Both the position numbers and the translations under genes were made by a program. From Nocardia wallacei (GTDB lineage: Bacteria > Actinomycetota > Actinomycetes > Mycobacteriales > Mycobacteriaceae): 64,000 bases of DNA. The stretch lies in contig NZ_JARWOP010000336.1 in NCBI RefSeq assembly GCF_029868745.1, positions 1 through 64,000 on the forward strand, in the 5' to 3' direction. Shown piece by piece: positions 7,245 through 16,580 of this stretch. Each line of letters begins with the position of its first letter. The stretch's first letter is position 1. Below the pieces are notes generated by a model, which worked only from the letters and a program-made list of their open reading frames with translations, was not told the origin of the DNA and did not search any database.

Positions 7245-9953
7245 TCACCGTTGTCGCCCGGTGAGGATGACCCGGATAAGGTCGGCGCGCGATCCGATGT
7301 CCAGCTTGTTGAAGATCTTTCGCAGGTGGTAGTCGATCGTTCGGGCACCGAGGAACATCTGAGCGGCGATTTCGCGGTTGGTGTAGCCCTGCGCAACGGC
7401 CTGCGCGATGCGCACCTCCTGGGGCGTGAGCATCTCGACCTCACTCGAGCGTGCCGGGTCCTCCACAATCTCCCCGGCCGCACGCAACTCGGCGCGAGCC
7501 CTATCTGCCCACGCCGAGGCACCCAGCGATTGAAAGGTCTCGAATGCCTCCCGCAATGGGCGGCGGGCCTCGGTCCGGCGGCGGCGCCGACGCAGGTACT
7601 CCCCGTACAGCAGCCGAGTCCGAGCGGACTCTATCGGCTGGTCACCGTATCCGTGCAGTTCGAGGGCACGATCGAAGGCACCTTCAGCATCCTCGGGCTC
7701 GGCGAGCAATGCCTCGCACCGCGCCACCAGTGCGCTCGGTTCCGGTGCGCCGGTCGACGCGGCCTGCCGAAGCGACGCGAAAGCCTTGGTCGCGAGGTCG
7801 CGTTTGCCGGCTTGAACGGCAGCCTCCACCAGATCCGGTGCGGACATCAGAATGACCCCTGGATGAACGAAATCGCTCGGTGATTGGAGATATGTCAGTG
7901 CCGAATCAGGTCGGCCGGCGACCAGGTCGATCAGCCCCAGGGCGCGCCTGGCGGTGGTGACGACGACCGCCAGGCGGCGGGGAATCGCTTCGGCCAAGGC
8001 CTCATCGGCAAGGTCACGTGCGTTTTGATCTCGTCCTTCCAGCGCCGCGAGCAGAGCCAGAGTGCTGCGGTACCAGCAACTCGCGTTGCTCAGCCCGATC
8101 TCGTCGGCGAGGCGATGCCCCTCCTCCGCGGAGACCCCCGCGGAGCGGAGGCGCCCACTGGCGAGGTCGTCGATCACCGAGCGCTCCAGCGCCCAGATCA
8201 GAAATATGACCGCTCCGGTGTCCCGGGCGTGCCGCACGGCCGTCCGGTTCAGTCGTCGGCCCCGGTCTCGCTCGCCCAGGCTTCTCAGCATTCCACTGGC
8301 CCCGAGCAGCATGGCGGGATCGGTGAACGCCTCCACGGCATCCAGGTCGGCGGAGGACAATTTGTGCGGTCGCCCCGTCCGGGCGCGGCATGCTCCGCGG
8401 AACAGTCTGAGGAGCGCATCGTGAGAGCTGTTGTCGGAGAGCGACAATCGCTCGACGATCTCCGCGAGTCCCGACCATTCGGTGGGCAGGTTCGCGTGAA
8501 AGCTGGCTTCTTCCCAGACTATCAACGACAGAATCGCCTGCTGTGGATCGGCTTCCACGATCGCCGGCATCAGCGGGCCGAGCATGGCCATCGCGTCGCT
8601 CGGCGTCCCCGTGTGCAACTCCATCAACGAGCGCAGCCACAGGACGTCGCGACGCAACGACTCCTCGGGCGGCCCTTCTCTGTCGATCAATTCGAGCATA
8701 AGTGCCGCTCGATCGGCGTCACCGCTGTGGAACCACGCCACAGCCGATTCGAGATACCGCTGGTAACGACGGGGACCGCCGGTACTCAGGTCGCCTGCCC
8801 GGGCGAGCAGCGCCGCCGCGGTTGCCGTGCTGACCTGGATGCCGCGGCCCGCCCGCTCGATCCGATCGGCCACTTCGTCGTCCGGACCGTCGACCGCCTG
8901 TCCCAGATGCCACGCGCAACGTACGAGGTCCGCGGCCGAAGTCAGCACCGCAGCAAGTGCACGATGCGCAGCGCGCCGATCCGATGCGGCGGCGCCGTGG
9001 TAGACGGCCGCGCGGATCAGGGGGTGGCGAAAAGCGATCGCCCCCGTGTCCGTCTCGATGAGCTCGTCCAGCGTGCCGAGTTCTGCCGTCGGAGCCGCAT
9101 CGAATTCGGCTGCCGCCGACGCCAGGAGATCGCGACGGATGTGGCCTGCGGCCGCAACCAGGAGCAGCAGCCGCCCCACCGATGGAGTGTGCCGCAGCAC
9201 CCGCGCAAGGAAGGCCTCGCGCAACGTGTCCGCCAGCAGCACGGGCGCCGACAGCGATGGGCCGTGCGGAATTGCACCGACAGGCAACTCGATGATTGCC
9301 AGTGGATTGCCTGCCGTCGCCTCCAGAACGAGTTCCCGCTGCGCCCGCGACAGCCGCGACCGTGTCCGCTCGGACAGTAGGCGCATCGCGGCTCCACGCT
9401 CCAACGCCTCCAACGGCATGTCCACAGCACCCGACACCACGACGGACGGTTGCTCGCTCGTCCTGGAACTCAGCACCAGCACGATCGGCTCAGAGTCCAG
9501 CCGCCTGCCTACGAACTCCAAAACCCGCGCCGAGGCGCGGTCGATCCACTGGACGTCATCGACCAAGCACACCACCGGCCGACCGGAGGCCAGTTCCGAC
9601 AGCAACGACAGCGTCGCGAGACCTACCAGAAAGGATTCGGGCGCGGGGCCCGCGGCCAAGCCGAACACAACTCCGAGTGCCGAAGATTGCGGGGCAGGCA
9701 ACCGGTCGACCCGGTCCAGCACCGGCAGGAGCAATTGGTGCAACGTCGCGTAACCGAAGTCGGCCTCGGCTTCGGCACTCGTGGCTCGCAGCACCGACGT
9801 CTCCGAAACCGCGGCGGCAAGGTGGTCCAAGAGCGCGGTTTTGCCGATCCCGGGCTCTCCGTGCAGGCTGACCACCGCACCACATCCGGTGGTGTGTGCA
9901 CGATCCACCAGGGCGACAAGCGCATTCTGCTCTTTATCTCGACCGTACAGCAC
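7245..9953 (-). CDS. Large LuxR-family regulator with AAA ATPase domain (LAL type)
   Basis: The 902-residue product has the full architecture of LAL/MalT-like regulators. An N-terminal P-loop ATPase has Walker A GEPGIGKT (residues 32-39) and Walker B VVCLVDDVQWID. A long helical, TPR-like region occupies residues 300-830. A C-terminal LuxR helix-turn-helix (LTPQEVRIAQAVAQGYTNREIA, about residues 840-895) follows. Such proteins bind ATP and an inducer or partner and activate transcription; many sit next to their targets. Here the gene stands alone between the 710-aa gene and a tiny ORF, so no target is obvious. All key ATPase and DNA-binding residues look intact and the length is typical (850-1000 aa). 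Confidence 0.93.
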   Translation of the reverse strand: MLYGRDKEQNALVALVDRAHTTGCGAVVSLHGEPGIGKTALLDHLAAAVSETSVLRATSAEAEADFGYATLHQLLLPVLDRVDRLPAPQSSALGVVFGLAAGPAPESFLVGLATLSLLSELASGRPVVCLVDDVQWIDRASARVLEFVGRRLDSEPIVLVLSSRTSEQPSVVVSGAVDMPLEALERGAAMRLLSERTRSRLSRAQRELVLEATAGNPLAIIELPVGAIPHGPSLSAPVLLADTLREAFLARVLRHTPSVGRLLLLVAAAGHIRRDLLASAAAEFDAAPTAELGTLDELIETDTGAIAFRHPLIRAAVYHGAAASDRRAAHRALAAVLTSAADLVRCAWHLGQAVDGPDDEVADRIERAGRGIQVSTATAAALLARAGDLSTGGPRRYQRYLESAVAWFHSGDADRAALMLELIDREGPPEESLRRDVLWLRSLMELHTGTPSDAMAMLGPLMPAIVEADPQQAILSLIVWEEASFHANLPTEWSGLAEIVERLSLSDNSSHDALLRLFRGACRARTGRPHKLSSADLDAVEAFTDPAMLLGASGMLRSLGERDRGRRLNRTAVRHARDTGAVIFLIWALERSVIDDLASGRLRSAGVSAEEGHRLADEIGLSNASCWYRSTLALLAALEGRDQNARDLADEALAEAIPRRLAVVVTTARRALGLIDLVAGRPDSALTYLQSPSDFVHPGVILMSAPDLVEAAVQAGKRDLATKAFASLRQAASTGAPEPSALVARCEALLAEPEDAEGAFDRALELHGYGDQPIESARTRLLYGEYLRRRRRRTEARRPLREAFETFQSLGASAWADRARAELRAAGEIVEDPARSSEVEMLTPQEVRIAQAVAQGYTNREIAAQMFLGARTIDYHLRKIFNKLDIGSRADLIRVILTGRQR

Positions 9954-10153
9954 ACTTCGAGACTAATTCGGTTCGGCAGCCTGGAGATTCGCCACCTCCG
10001 GGAAACCCGGACGGTCTCCCGAATTCTGCAGCGCGGGCTGTCCCGGGTTATTGTCCGCCCGGTTGCGAGAATCCGGACACGCATTGTAGGTGCCGGTTGG
10101 CATTCTAGGAACAGGCGCTCCGAGACACGGGGCGGGAGATAGAGGAGGCAGCG

Positions 10154-10330
10154 GTGGGGATGTTCGATGCCATCCGGCGAGGGCGCACGGCCAAGCTCGA
10201 GAAGGCTCGGACCGCGGCGTACGAGAAGGCGATTCGGGGCGGGGCTTCGGAAACGGAAGCCGCGGCCGTCGCGGACGAAGCCGCCGAACGCGCGGCTCGC
10301 CGACGGCGGTTGCTGCTGTTCGGAAGCTGA
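10154..10330 (+). CDS. Small basic helical protein, 58 aa
   Basis: This short frame begins at GTG 10154, five bases after a perfect AGGAGG (10143-10148). An in-frame ATG at 10160 is a less well spaced alternative. The product reads GMFDAIRRGRTAKLEKARTA... and ends in RRRRLLLFGS. It is almost wholly helical, with an Ala/Glu-rich middle flanked by Arg/Lys clusters. Codon use is strongly G/C at third positions, supporting real translation. It has no recognisable domain. It could be a nucleic-acid-associated or membrane-surface micro-protein; that is speculation. It is convergent with the DUF2156 gene, whose stop lies 16 bp downstream. Confidence 0.6.
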   Translation: MGMFDAIRRGRTAKLEKARTAAYEKAIRGGASETEAAAVADEAAERAARRRRLLLFGS

Positions 10331-10345
10331 GTTCTCGCCGCCGGT

Positions 10346-11740
10346 TCAGTCCTGCCTGCGGTGCGGAACGAACTCCAGGGTCAGCAAAGCCGCTGCGGTG
10401 AAGACGATTTCGCGCCAGCGGATGAGGACGAAGCGGTCGTCGCCGAAGGAGTTGAACTTGCGCAGGAAGCGATACAGCGATTCCAGGCGGATCAGCGGGT
10501 CCAGGGTGCGGGCGGCGACGTAGACGGCCTGGCGGGAACGGGTGCGTTCCTTTTCGGCGAACAGCTCGGGGAAGGCCGCGAACGCCAGCGAGATGCGCTG
10601 GACGCCCTTGTCGCGGCCGTAGTCGACCAAGTCCACGATCATGCGCTCGTCCAGGCCGTTGGGGGCGTCCTTGCGACGCCACGGCACGTCCAGGCTCAGC
10701 TCGGTGCCGCCGTTGGACTCGCCGTAGCGCTGGAAGCCGACCACCCGGTCGTCCGCGTCGCGGGCGATGACCAACAGCATGCCGGGATGCCGCCCGTCGA
10801 GCAGATGGTCGAGGATCATCGAGAAACCGCGCGTCTGATGGCCTTTGCCCCACTCGTCCACGATGTCGAACAGAGTCGAGCGCAGCGACGCGCCGATCTC
10901 GATCTCCTTGACGATCTTGGTGGTCACCCCGAAGTTGCGGGTGCGGCTGACAGCCTGGCGCAGGTTGCGGAACTTGCGGCCCACCATGTCGAAGTGCTCG
11001 ACGTCGATCACCACGTCGCGGCCGATCGGAATGGCCCGCAATCCGTGATGGTCCACGGCCCGTCCGCGCCACAGCTCGGTCAGCTCCGGACTGGCGCCGA
11101 GTACCGCGATGCGCCAGCCGTGGTTCATCGCGAACTCGGAGAACTCGCCGATCAGGGCGGGGAACTCGGCGCGATTGCCGACCGGGTCACCGGCCACCAC
11201 CGCGATGCCGAATCGGGCCCGATAGCCCACGGCCGCGGTCGAATTGGCGTTGAAGAAATACGACTTCGCCGAATGCAGGGCGAAGGGCGCGAGCGGGTCG
11301 CCGACGGTCCGGTCGACCAGTGCCGCCACCCGGTACTGCTGCTCGGGCTGCGGGCGCGAGTTCTGCGGCAGCATCAGGATGAACCCGGTGGACGCCAGGC
11401 AGACGAAGCCGACGCCGGAGTGACCGTTGTGGTAGGTGACGTTGGAGACACCGAGCACCAGGACCGCCACCGTGAAATGCGGCAGCGTGATCGGCCGCCG
11501 CAGGTGCAGCCCGCGCGCCACGAACAGGCCCGACAGCGACACGGCCACGAACCAGCCGTGATCCACACCCTCGCGGGACGCCCGGTCGGCCGCGTACACC
11601 AGCACCACGCCGACGAGCACCAGCACCACGATCAACGGCACCCGGACCGCGCGAGTGGGCGACAGCGCCGCGTCCCGGTAGGTCCGCCGGTAGCCGGCGA
11701 CGGCAGAGTTCAGTTCGGGCACGGCACAGCCCCCGGCCAT
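10346..11740 (-). CDS. DUF2156 membrane protein (LPG synthase-like)
   Basis: The chosen start, ATG 11740, gives 464 residues; GTG 11722 is an alternative, and the frame further upstream does not look coding. The N-terminal 120 residues contain several membrane spans (VPLIVVLVLVGVVLVYA and others). The rest is the DUF2156 domain, the double GNAT-like fold of lysylphosphatidylglycerol synthases, with segments SYFFNANSTAAVGYRARFGI, AVVAGDPVG and ISLAFAAFPELF. By length and layout it resembles M. tuberculosis Rv1619. Relatives transfer aminoacyl groups to lipids, but no lysyl-tRNA synthetase domain is fused here, so the substrate is unknown. No operon partner is evident. Confidence 0.82.
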   Translation of the reverse strand: MAGGCAVPELNSAVAGYRRTYRDAALSPTRAVRVPLIVVLVLVGVVLVYAADRASREGVDHGWFVAVSLSGLFVARGLHLRRPITLPHFTVAVLVLGVSNVTYHNGHSGVGFVCLASTGFILMLPQNSRPQPEQQYRVAALVDRTVGDPLAPFALHSAKSYFFNANSTAAVGYRARFGIAVVAGDPVGNRAEFPALIGEFSEFAMNHGWRIAVLGASPELTELWRGRAVDHHGLRAIPIGRDVVIDVEHFDMVGRKFRNLRQAVSRTRNFGVTTKIVKEIEIGASLRSTLFDIVDEWGKGHQTRGFSMILDHLLDGRHPGMLLVIARDADDRVVGFQRYGESNGGTELSLDVPWRRKDAPNGLDERMIVDLVDYGRDKGVQRISLAFAAFPELFAEKERTRSRQAVYVAARTLDPLIRLESLYRFLRKFNSFGDDRFVLIRWREIVFTAAALLTLEFVPHRRQD

Positions 11741-12080
11741 ACGCCCACGAACATCCTCGTCATGTCCGTCCTCCCGATGATCGCGTCCCGCACCACAAGA
11801 ATGCAGAACAAACGTTCCGGTCGGTAGTACCTGAAGCGACGACACCGCGACAACACGGTTCCCATCGGCGAGGCACTCCCCCGGATCGGTATCCACCTGA
11901 ATCATAGGATGAATCCCACGGCGCAACGCGCACGTAATTCAACGGATACTCCCCCGCCGGTGTTCCCGCAATGGGTTTATGCGTTGTGCCACACCGTGAT
12001 CCACCCGTGCCCGGCGTGCGACCCGGGATCGTAATTTCCGCAGGTCGGCTGGCCCACATCCGGACCCGCCGACCCGCCCC
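11741..12080. other. Non-coding interval between DUF2156 gene and glnE
   Basis: This 340-bp stretch has no supportable gene. The long frames that cross it show no protein-like composition. It must contain the DUF2156 promoter (leftward) and any glnE terminator, but I could not identify either with confidence. Confidence 0.5.
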
Positions 12081-15000
12081 TCAGCTCCCGAACACGCGCT
12101 CCACGACGGTCTTGGCCCGCCTCGTCACCCGCATGTAGTGGTCGAGGAATTCACTGCCGTCGTCGTTGGGCCACCCAGCGACCTTGGCGACAGCCGATAG
12201 TAGGCGGCCCGGGCCGGGCAGCTGATCGGCCGGTTTCCCGCGAACCAGGACGAGGGCGTTGCGGGCGCGGGTCGCGGTCAGCCAGGCGTCGCGCAGTAGT
12301 TCCACGTCGTCGGCGCCGAGCAGGTCGGCGCGCTCGATGGCGTCCAGGGACTCCAGCGTGGACGTGTTGTGCAGTTGCGGCACCTCGTGGGCGTGGCGCA
12401 ACTGCATCAGCTGCACGGTCCATTCGATGTCGGCGAGTCCGCCGCGACCCAGCTTGGTGTGGGTCGCGGGATTGGCGCCGCGCGGCAGCCGCTCGGAGTC
12501 GACCCGGGCCTTGATCCGGCGGATCTCGCGCACCGCCTCCGCGGACACCCCGCCCTCGGGATAGCGCACCTTGTCGATCATGTGCAGGAACCGCACGCCC
12601 AGCTCCTGATCTCCGGCGATCTGATGGGCGCGCAGCAGCGCCTGCACCTCCCACGGCTGGGCCCATTGCTGGTAGTAGGCCTGATAGGCGCCCAGCGTGC
12701 GCACCAGCGGCCCGTTGCGGCCCTCCGGGCGCAGGCCCGCGTCGACCTGTAGCGGCGGATCGGTGCTCGGCGCGCCCAGCAGCCGCTGCACCTGTTCGGC
12801 GACGCCGATCGCCCACTTCACCGCGACCGTCTCGTCCGCGCCGGGCCGCGGGTCGCAGACGAACAGCACGTCGGCGTCGGAGCCGTACCCCAGTTCCTTG
12901 CCGCCGAGCCGGCCCATGCCGATGACCGCGATGTCGGCGGGCGCGGGCGCACCCGACTCGGCCTCGCTCGCCCGGATCAGCGCCAGCAGCGCGGCCTCGA
13001 GCACCGCCACCCACACCGAGGACAGCGCGCTGCACACCCGCGGCACCTCGAGCATGCCGAGCACATCGGCCGACGCGACGCGGGCCAGTTCGTGGCGGCG
13101 CAGCGAGCGGGCGGTGGCGATCGCGCGCTTCGGATCGTCGTAGCGGGCGGCGCCGGCGAGGATGCCGGTGCGCACGTCGTAGAGCTTGGGCGACAACAAC
13201 AGTGGGCCGGTCGGTCCGTCGGCGAACATGCGGATCGTCTCGGGGGCGTTGATCAGCAGGTCCGGCAGGTAGGCCGACGAGCCGAGCACGATCATCAGCC
13301 GCTCGGCGACGGCGCCCTCGTCGCGCAGTTCGCGCAGGAACCAGGTCTGCGACTCCAGGCCCTCCGAGATCCGGCGGTAGGCCAGCAGGCCCTGATCGGG
13401 ATTGGGCGTCTCGCCCAGCCACTCCAGCAGCGTCGGCAGCAGCAGCGCCTGGATACGACCCTTGCGGCCGATCTCACCGGTGAGCGCCTTCAGGTGACCG
13501 AGGGCGTTCTCCGGCGCGGCGTATCCGAGCGCGGCGAGCTGCCGCACCGCGGCCTGCGGGCTCAGCCGCAGCGCGGCGGCGTCCAGGCGGGCCACCGATT
13601 CCAGCAGCGGCCGGTAGAACAGCTTGGCGTGCAGGCGCCGCACCCGCAGCCCGTTGCGTTTGATCTCGCTGCGCAGCACGCCCACCGCGTCCTGACGGCC
13701 GTCGGGACGCATGTGCGCCGCGCGCGCCAGCCAGCGCATACCCTCCTCGTCGTCGGTGGCGGGCAGGGTGTGGGTGCGCTTGAGCCGCTGCAGTTGCAGC
13801 CGGTGCTCGAGCAGGCGCAGGAACTCGTAGGAGGCGGTGAGGTTGGCGGCGTCGTCGCGGCCCACGTAACCGCCGGCGGCCAGCGCGGTCAGCGCCTCGA
13901 CCGTGCCCTGTACATGCAGCGACTCGTCTGCCTTGCCGTGTACCAATTGCAGGAGCTGCACGGCGAATTCGACGTCGCGCAGGCTGCCGTGGCCCAGCTT
14001 CAGCTCCCGCTCGCGCAGGTCCGCCGGGACCAGGTCCTCGACGCGGCGGCGCATGGTCTGCACGTCCGCGACGAAATCCGGCCGCTCCGAGGCGTTCCAG
14101 ACCATCGGCATGACCGCGGCCCGGTACTGCTCGCCCAGTTCCAGATCACCGGTGGCGGGCCGATTCTTCAACAACGCCTGGAACTCCCAGGTGCGCGCCC
14201 ACCGCTTGTAGTAGGCGAGGTGGGACTCGAGGGTGCGTACCAGCGCGCCCGCCTTGCCCTCCGGCCGCAGCGCGGCGTCCACCTCGAAGAAGGCGTTTCC
14301 GGCGACCGTCATCAGCTCGGCGGCGAGCCGGGTGGCGGTGTTGTCGGCGGGCTCGGCGACGAACACCACGTCCACGTCGGAGACGTAATTCAGTTCGCGC
14401 GCACCGCATTTGCCCATCGCGATCACCGCGAGCCGCACCGGGACCGGACCGTCCGGGCACACCCGCGCCACCGCGACCGACAGCGCCGCGGTCAACGCCG
14501 CGTCCGCCAGATCGGTGAGATGGCGGCCGACCTGCTGGTACGGCAGGACCGGCTCGTCCTCCACGGTGGCGGCCAGGTCGTGGGCGGCCAGCAACATCAA
14601 CTGGTCGCGATATCGCTTGCGCAACAACGCGATTGCCTCGGGGCCCGCGATGGATGCGCGATACAACGTAGAGGTGGTGTGTGGTTCGGGTACGGCCTCG
14701 ACGGCATCGAGCAGATCCGCGACCAGTTCCGCGGGCGCGGGCAATTCCCCGCGGCGCAATAGTTTCCAGGTATCCGGCTCGGCCACCAGGTGGTCGGCGA
14801 ATGCGCTGGAGGACCCGATCAGCGCGAACAGTCGGCCTCGCAGGGAGATCTCGCTCCGTAGCGCCTCGTCCAATTCGTCCCAGCGGGGGCCGAGCTGTTC
14901 GCGCAAACGCACCAGCGTCAGTAACGCCAGGTCGGCGTCGGGGGCGCGCGACAGCGCCCACAGCAGCGGAATGCTTTCTACGTTGTCCCACGCCAATTCT

Positions 15001-15086
15001 CGCAGCGAATCGGCGGCCGTCGGTTCGAGCAGCCCGAGCCGACCGGCGCCGGGCACCGCGGAACGGGCAGTCGGTGGCCGTACCAT
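12081..15086 (-). CDS. glnE: Bifunctional glutamine synthetase adenylyltransferase/deadenylase
   Basis: The product is about 1,001 residues and adds or removes AMP on glutamine synthetase in response to nitrogen status. The internal duplication typical of GlnE is plain. The C-terminal-half nucleotidyltransferase has GGKELGYGSDADVLFVCD and VDAGLRPEGRNGPLV; the other half has GARELNYVSDVDVVFV and VDAALRPEGKAGALV. Both G...S-D-x-D active sites are intact. ATG 15086 is preferred over an in-frame TTG at 15095. It lies 95 bp downstream of glnA2 on the same strand, the order seen in M. tuberculosis (Rv2222c-Rv2221c), so co-transcription is likely. Its usual target glnA1 is not in this window. Confidence 0.97.
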   Translation of the reverse strand: MVRPPTARSAVPGAGRLGLLEPTAADSLRELAWDNVESIPLLWALSRAPDADLALLTLVRLREQLGPRWDELDEALRSEISLRGRLFALIGSSSAFADHLVAEPDTWKLLRRGELPAPAELVADLLDAVEAVPEPHTTSTLYRASIAGPEAIALLRKRYRDQLMLLAAHDLAATVEDEPVLPYQQVGRHLTDLADAALTAALSVAVARVCPDGPVPVRLAVIAMGKCGARELNYVSDVDVVFVAEPADNTATRLAAELMTVAGNAFFEVDAALRPEGKAGALVRTLESHLAYYKRWARTWEFQALLKNRPATGDLELGEQYRAAVMPMVWNASERPDFVADVQTMRRRVEDLVPADLRERELKLGHGSLRDVEFAVQLLQLVHGKADESLHVQGTVEALTALAAGGYVGRDDAANLTASYEFLRLLEHRLQLQRLKRTHTLPATDDEEGMRWLARAAHMRPDGRQDAVGVLRSEIKRNGLRVRRLHAKLFYRPLLESVARLDAAALRLSPQAAVRQLAALGYAAPENALGHLKALTGEIGRKGRIQALLLPTLLEWLGETPNPDQGLLAYRRISEGLESQTWFLRELRDEGAVAERLMIVLGSSAYLPDLLINAPETIRMFADGPTGPLLLSPKLYDVRTGILAGAARYDDPKRAIATARSLRRHELARVASADVLGMLEVPRVCSALSSVWVAVLEAALLALIRASEAESGAPAPADIAVIGMGRLGGKELGYGSDADVLFVCDPRPGADETVAVKWAIGVAEQVQRLLGAPSTDPPLQVDAGLRPEGRNGPLVRTLGAYQAYYQQWAQPWEVQALLRAHQIAGDQELGVRFLHMIDKVRYPEGGVSAEAVREIRRIKARVDSERLPRGANPATHTKLGRGGLADIEWTVQLMQLRHAHEVPQLHNTSTLESLDAIERADLLGADDVELLRDAWLTATRARNALVLVRGKPADQLPGPGRLLSAVAKVAGWPNDDGSEFLDHYMRVTRRAKTVVERVFGS

Positions 15087-15181
15087 GCCCCACAAATTAC
15101 AGGGTCGGCGGCGGCCGCCGAGGACACATCCCCGGGAACGGAGAAAGTGTTCTCAGTTCGTGCCGCGACCGGACACCTACC

Positions 15182-16522
15182 TCACAGATCGAGGTATTCC
15201 TGGAGTTCCCACTGCGTAATCTGCGCGCGGTAGCCCGCCCACTCCCGGCGCTTGTTGCGCAGGAAGAAGTCGAACACGTGCTCGCCGAGGGTCTCCGCGA
15301 CCAGCTCCGAACGCTCCATCGCCTTGAGCGCCTCGTCCAGGCTGCCCGGCAGTTCCTTGAAGCCCATGGCGCGACGCTCGGCCGTGGTCAGCGACCACAC
15401 GTCGTCCTCGGCCTCCGGCGGCAGCGTGTAGCCCTTCTCGACCCCGCGCAGCCCGGCGGCCAGCAGCACCGCGAACGACAGGTACGGGTTGCACGCCGAA
15501 TCGGGGCTGCGGATCTCGACGCGCCGCGAGGACTGCTTGTTCGGCGTGTACATCGGCACACGCACCAGCGCCGAGCGATTGGACCGGCCCCAGGAGGCCG
15601 CCGTCGGCGCCTCGCCGCCGTGGATCAGGCGCTTGTAGGAATTGACCCACTGGTTGGTGACCGCGCTGATCTCGTTGGCGTGCTCGAGGATGCCCGCGAT
15701 GAACGCCCGCGCGGTCTCCGACAGGTTGTTCGGATCGTCCGGGTCGGCAAAGGCGTTCTGCTCGCCCTCGAACAGGCTCATGTGAGTGTGCATCGCCGAA
15801 CCCGGGTGCGCGGCGAACGGCTTGGGCATGAAGGTCGCGCGGACGCCCTCGTCGATGGCCACCTCTTTGATGAGGTAGCGGAAGGTCATCACGTTGTCGG
15901 CCATCGACAGCGCGTCGGCGTAGCGCAGGTCGATCTCCTGCTGGCCGGGCGCGCCCTCGTGGTGGCTGAACTCCACCGAGATGCCCATCGACTCCAGCGC
16001 GTCGATGGCGTGGCGGCGGAAGTTCGGGGCCTCGTTGTGCACGGCCTGGTCGAAGAAGCCGCCCTTGTCCACCGGCACCGGGTCGCCCTTGGTGTCCATC
16101 TCGGCCTTCACCAGGAAGAACTCGATCTCCGGATGCACGTAGCAGCTGAAGCCGAGATCGCCGGCCTTGTTCAGCTGCCGCCGCAGCACGTGCCGGGGGT
16201 CGGCCCACGACGGCGAGCCGTCCGGCATCGCGATGTCGCAGAACATGCGCGCCGAGTGCTGATGTCCCTTGCTGGACGCCCACGGCAACACCTGGAACGT
16301 CGACGGGTCGGGCCGGGCGACCATGTCGGCCTCCGACACGCGGGCGAAGCCCTCGATGGCCGAACCGTCGAACCCGATGCCCTCCTCGAAGGCGCCCTCC
16401 AGCTCAGCGGGCGCGATCGCGACCGACTTCAGGTACCCCAGCACGTCGGTGAACCAGAGTCGTACGAAGCGGATGTCCCGCTCCTCGAGCGTCCGCAGCA
16501 CGAATTCCTTCTGGCGATCCAT
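15182..16522 (-). CDS. glnA2: Glutamine synthetase-type ligase GlnA2
   Basis: Starting at ATG 16522 (MDRQKEFVLRTLEERDIRF) gives 446 residues, exactly the length of mycobacterial GlnA2; a GTG at 16540 would add six residues. Glutamine synthetase signatures are present: metal-site HPEIEFF, EFSHHEGAPGQQEIDL, NQWVNSYKRL, and the RSPDSACNPY segment that binds glutamate and ATP. GS catalyses ATP-dependent formation of glutamine from glutamate and ammonia. Paralogues such as GlnA2 are not the main assimilatory enzyme, and in some actinomycetes act as gamma-glutamylpolyamine synthetases, so the substrate is not certain. glnE follows 95 bp downstream. Confidence 0.95.
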   Translation of the reverse strand: MDRQKEFVLRTLEERDIRFVRLWFTDVLGYLKSVAIAPAELEGAFEEGIGFDGSAIEGFARVSEADMVARPDPSTFQVLPWASSKGHQHSARMFCDIAMPDGSPSWADPRHVLRRQLNKAGDLGFSCYVHPEIEFFLVKAEMDTKGDPVPVDKGGFFDQAVHNEAPNFRRHAIDALESMGISVEFSHHEGAPGQQEIDLRYADALSMADNVMTFRYLIKEVAIDEGVRATFMPKPFAAHPGSAMHTHMSLFEGEQNAFADPDDPNNLSETARAFIAGILEHANEISAVTNQWVNSYKRLIHGGEAPTAASWGRSNRSALVRVPMYTPNKQSSRRVEIRSPDSACNPYLSFAVLLAAGLRGVEKGYTLPPEAEDDVWSLTTAERRAMGFKELPGSLDEALKAMERSELVAETLGEHVFDFFLRNKRREWAGYRAQITQWELQEYLDL

Positions 16523-16580
16523 ACGCGCGAGCGTAAGCACCCGGCGTTAAATCCGTGTTACATAGCCATTGTCAGGCAAA

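Noticed and set aside
10361..11827. 488-codon plus-strand open frame
   Set aside because: It mirrors the DUF2156 gene on the other strand. In G/C-rich codons the antisense frame lacks stops. The product is Gln/Arg/Val-rich low-complexity, with no domain.
11760..12059. 99-codon minus-strand frame
   Set aside because: Composition is Gly/Ser/Arg/Cys-rich and unlike a protein, there is no ribosome site, and it overlaps the DUF2156 upstream region.
13092..14762. 556-codon plus-strand open frame
   Set aside because: It is antisense to glnE, whose duplicated nucleotidyltransferase motifs are unmistakable.
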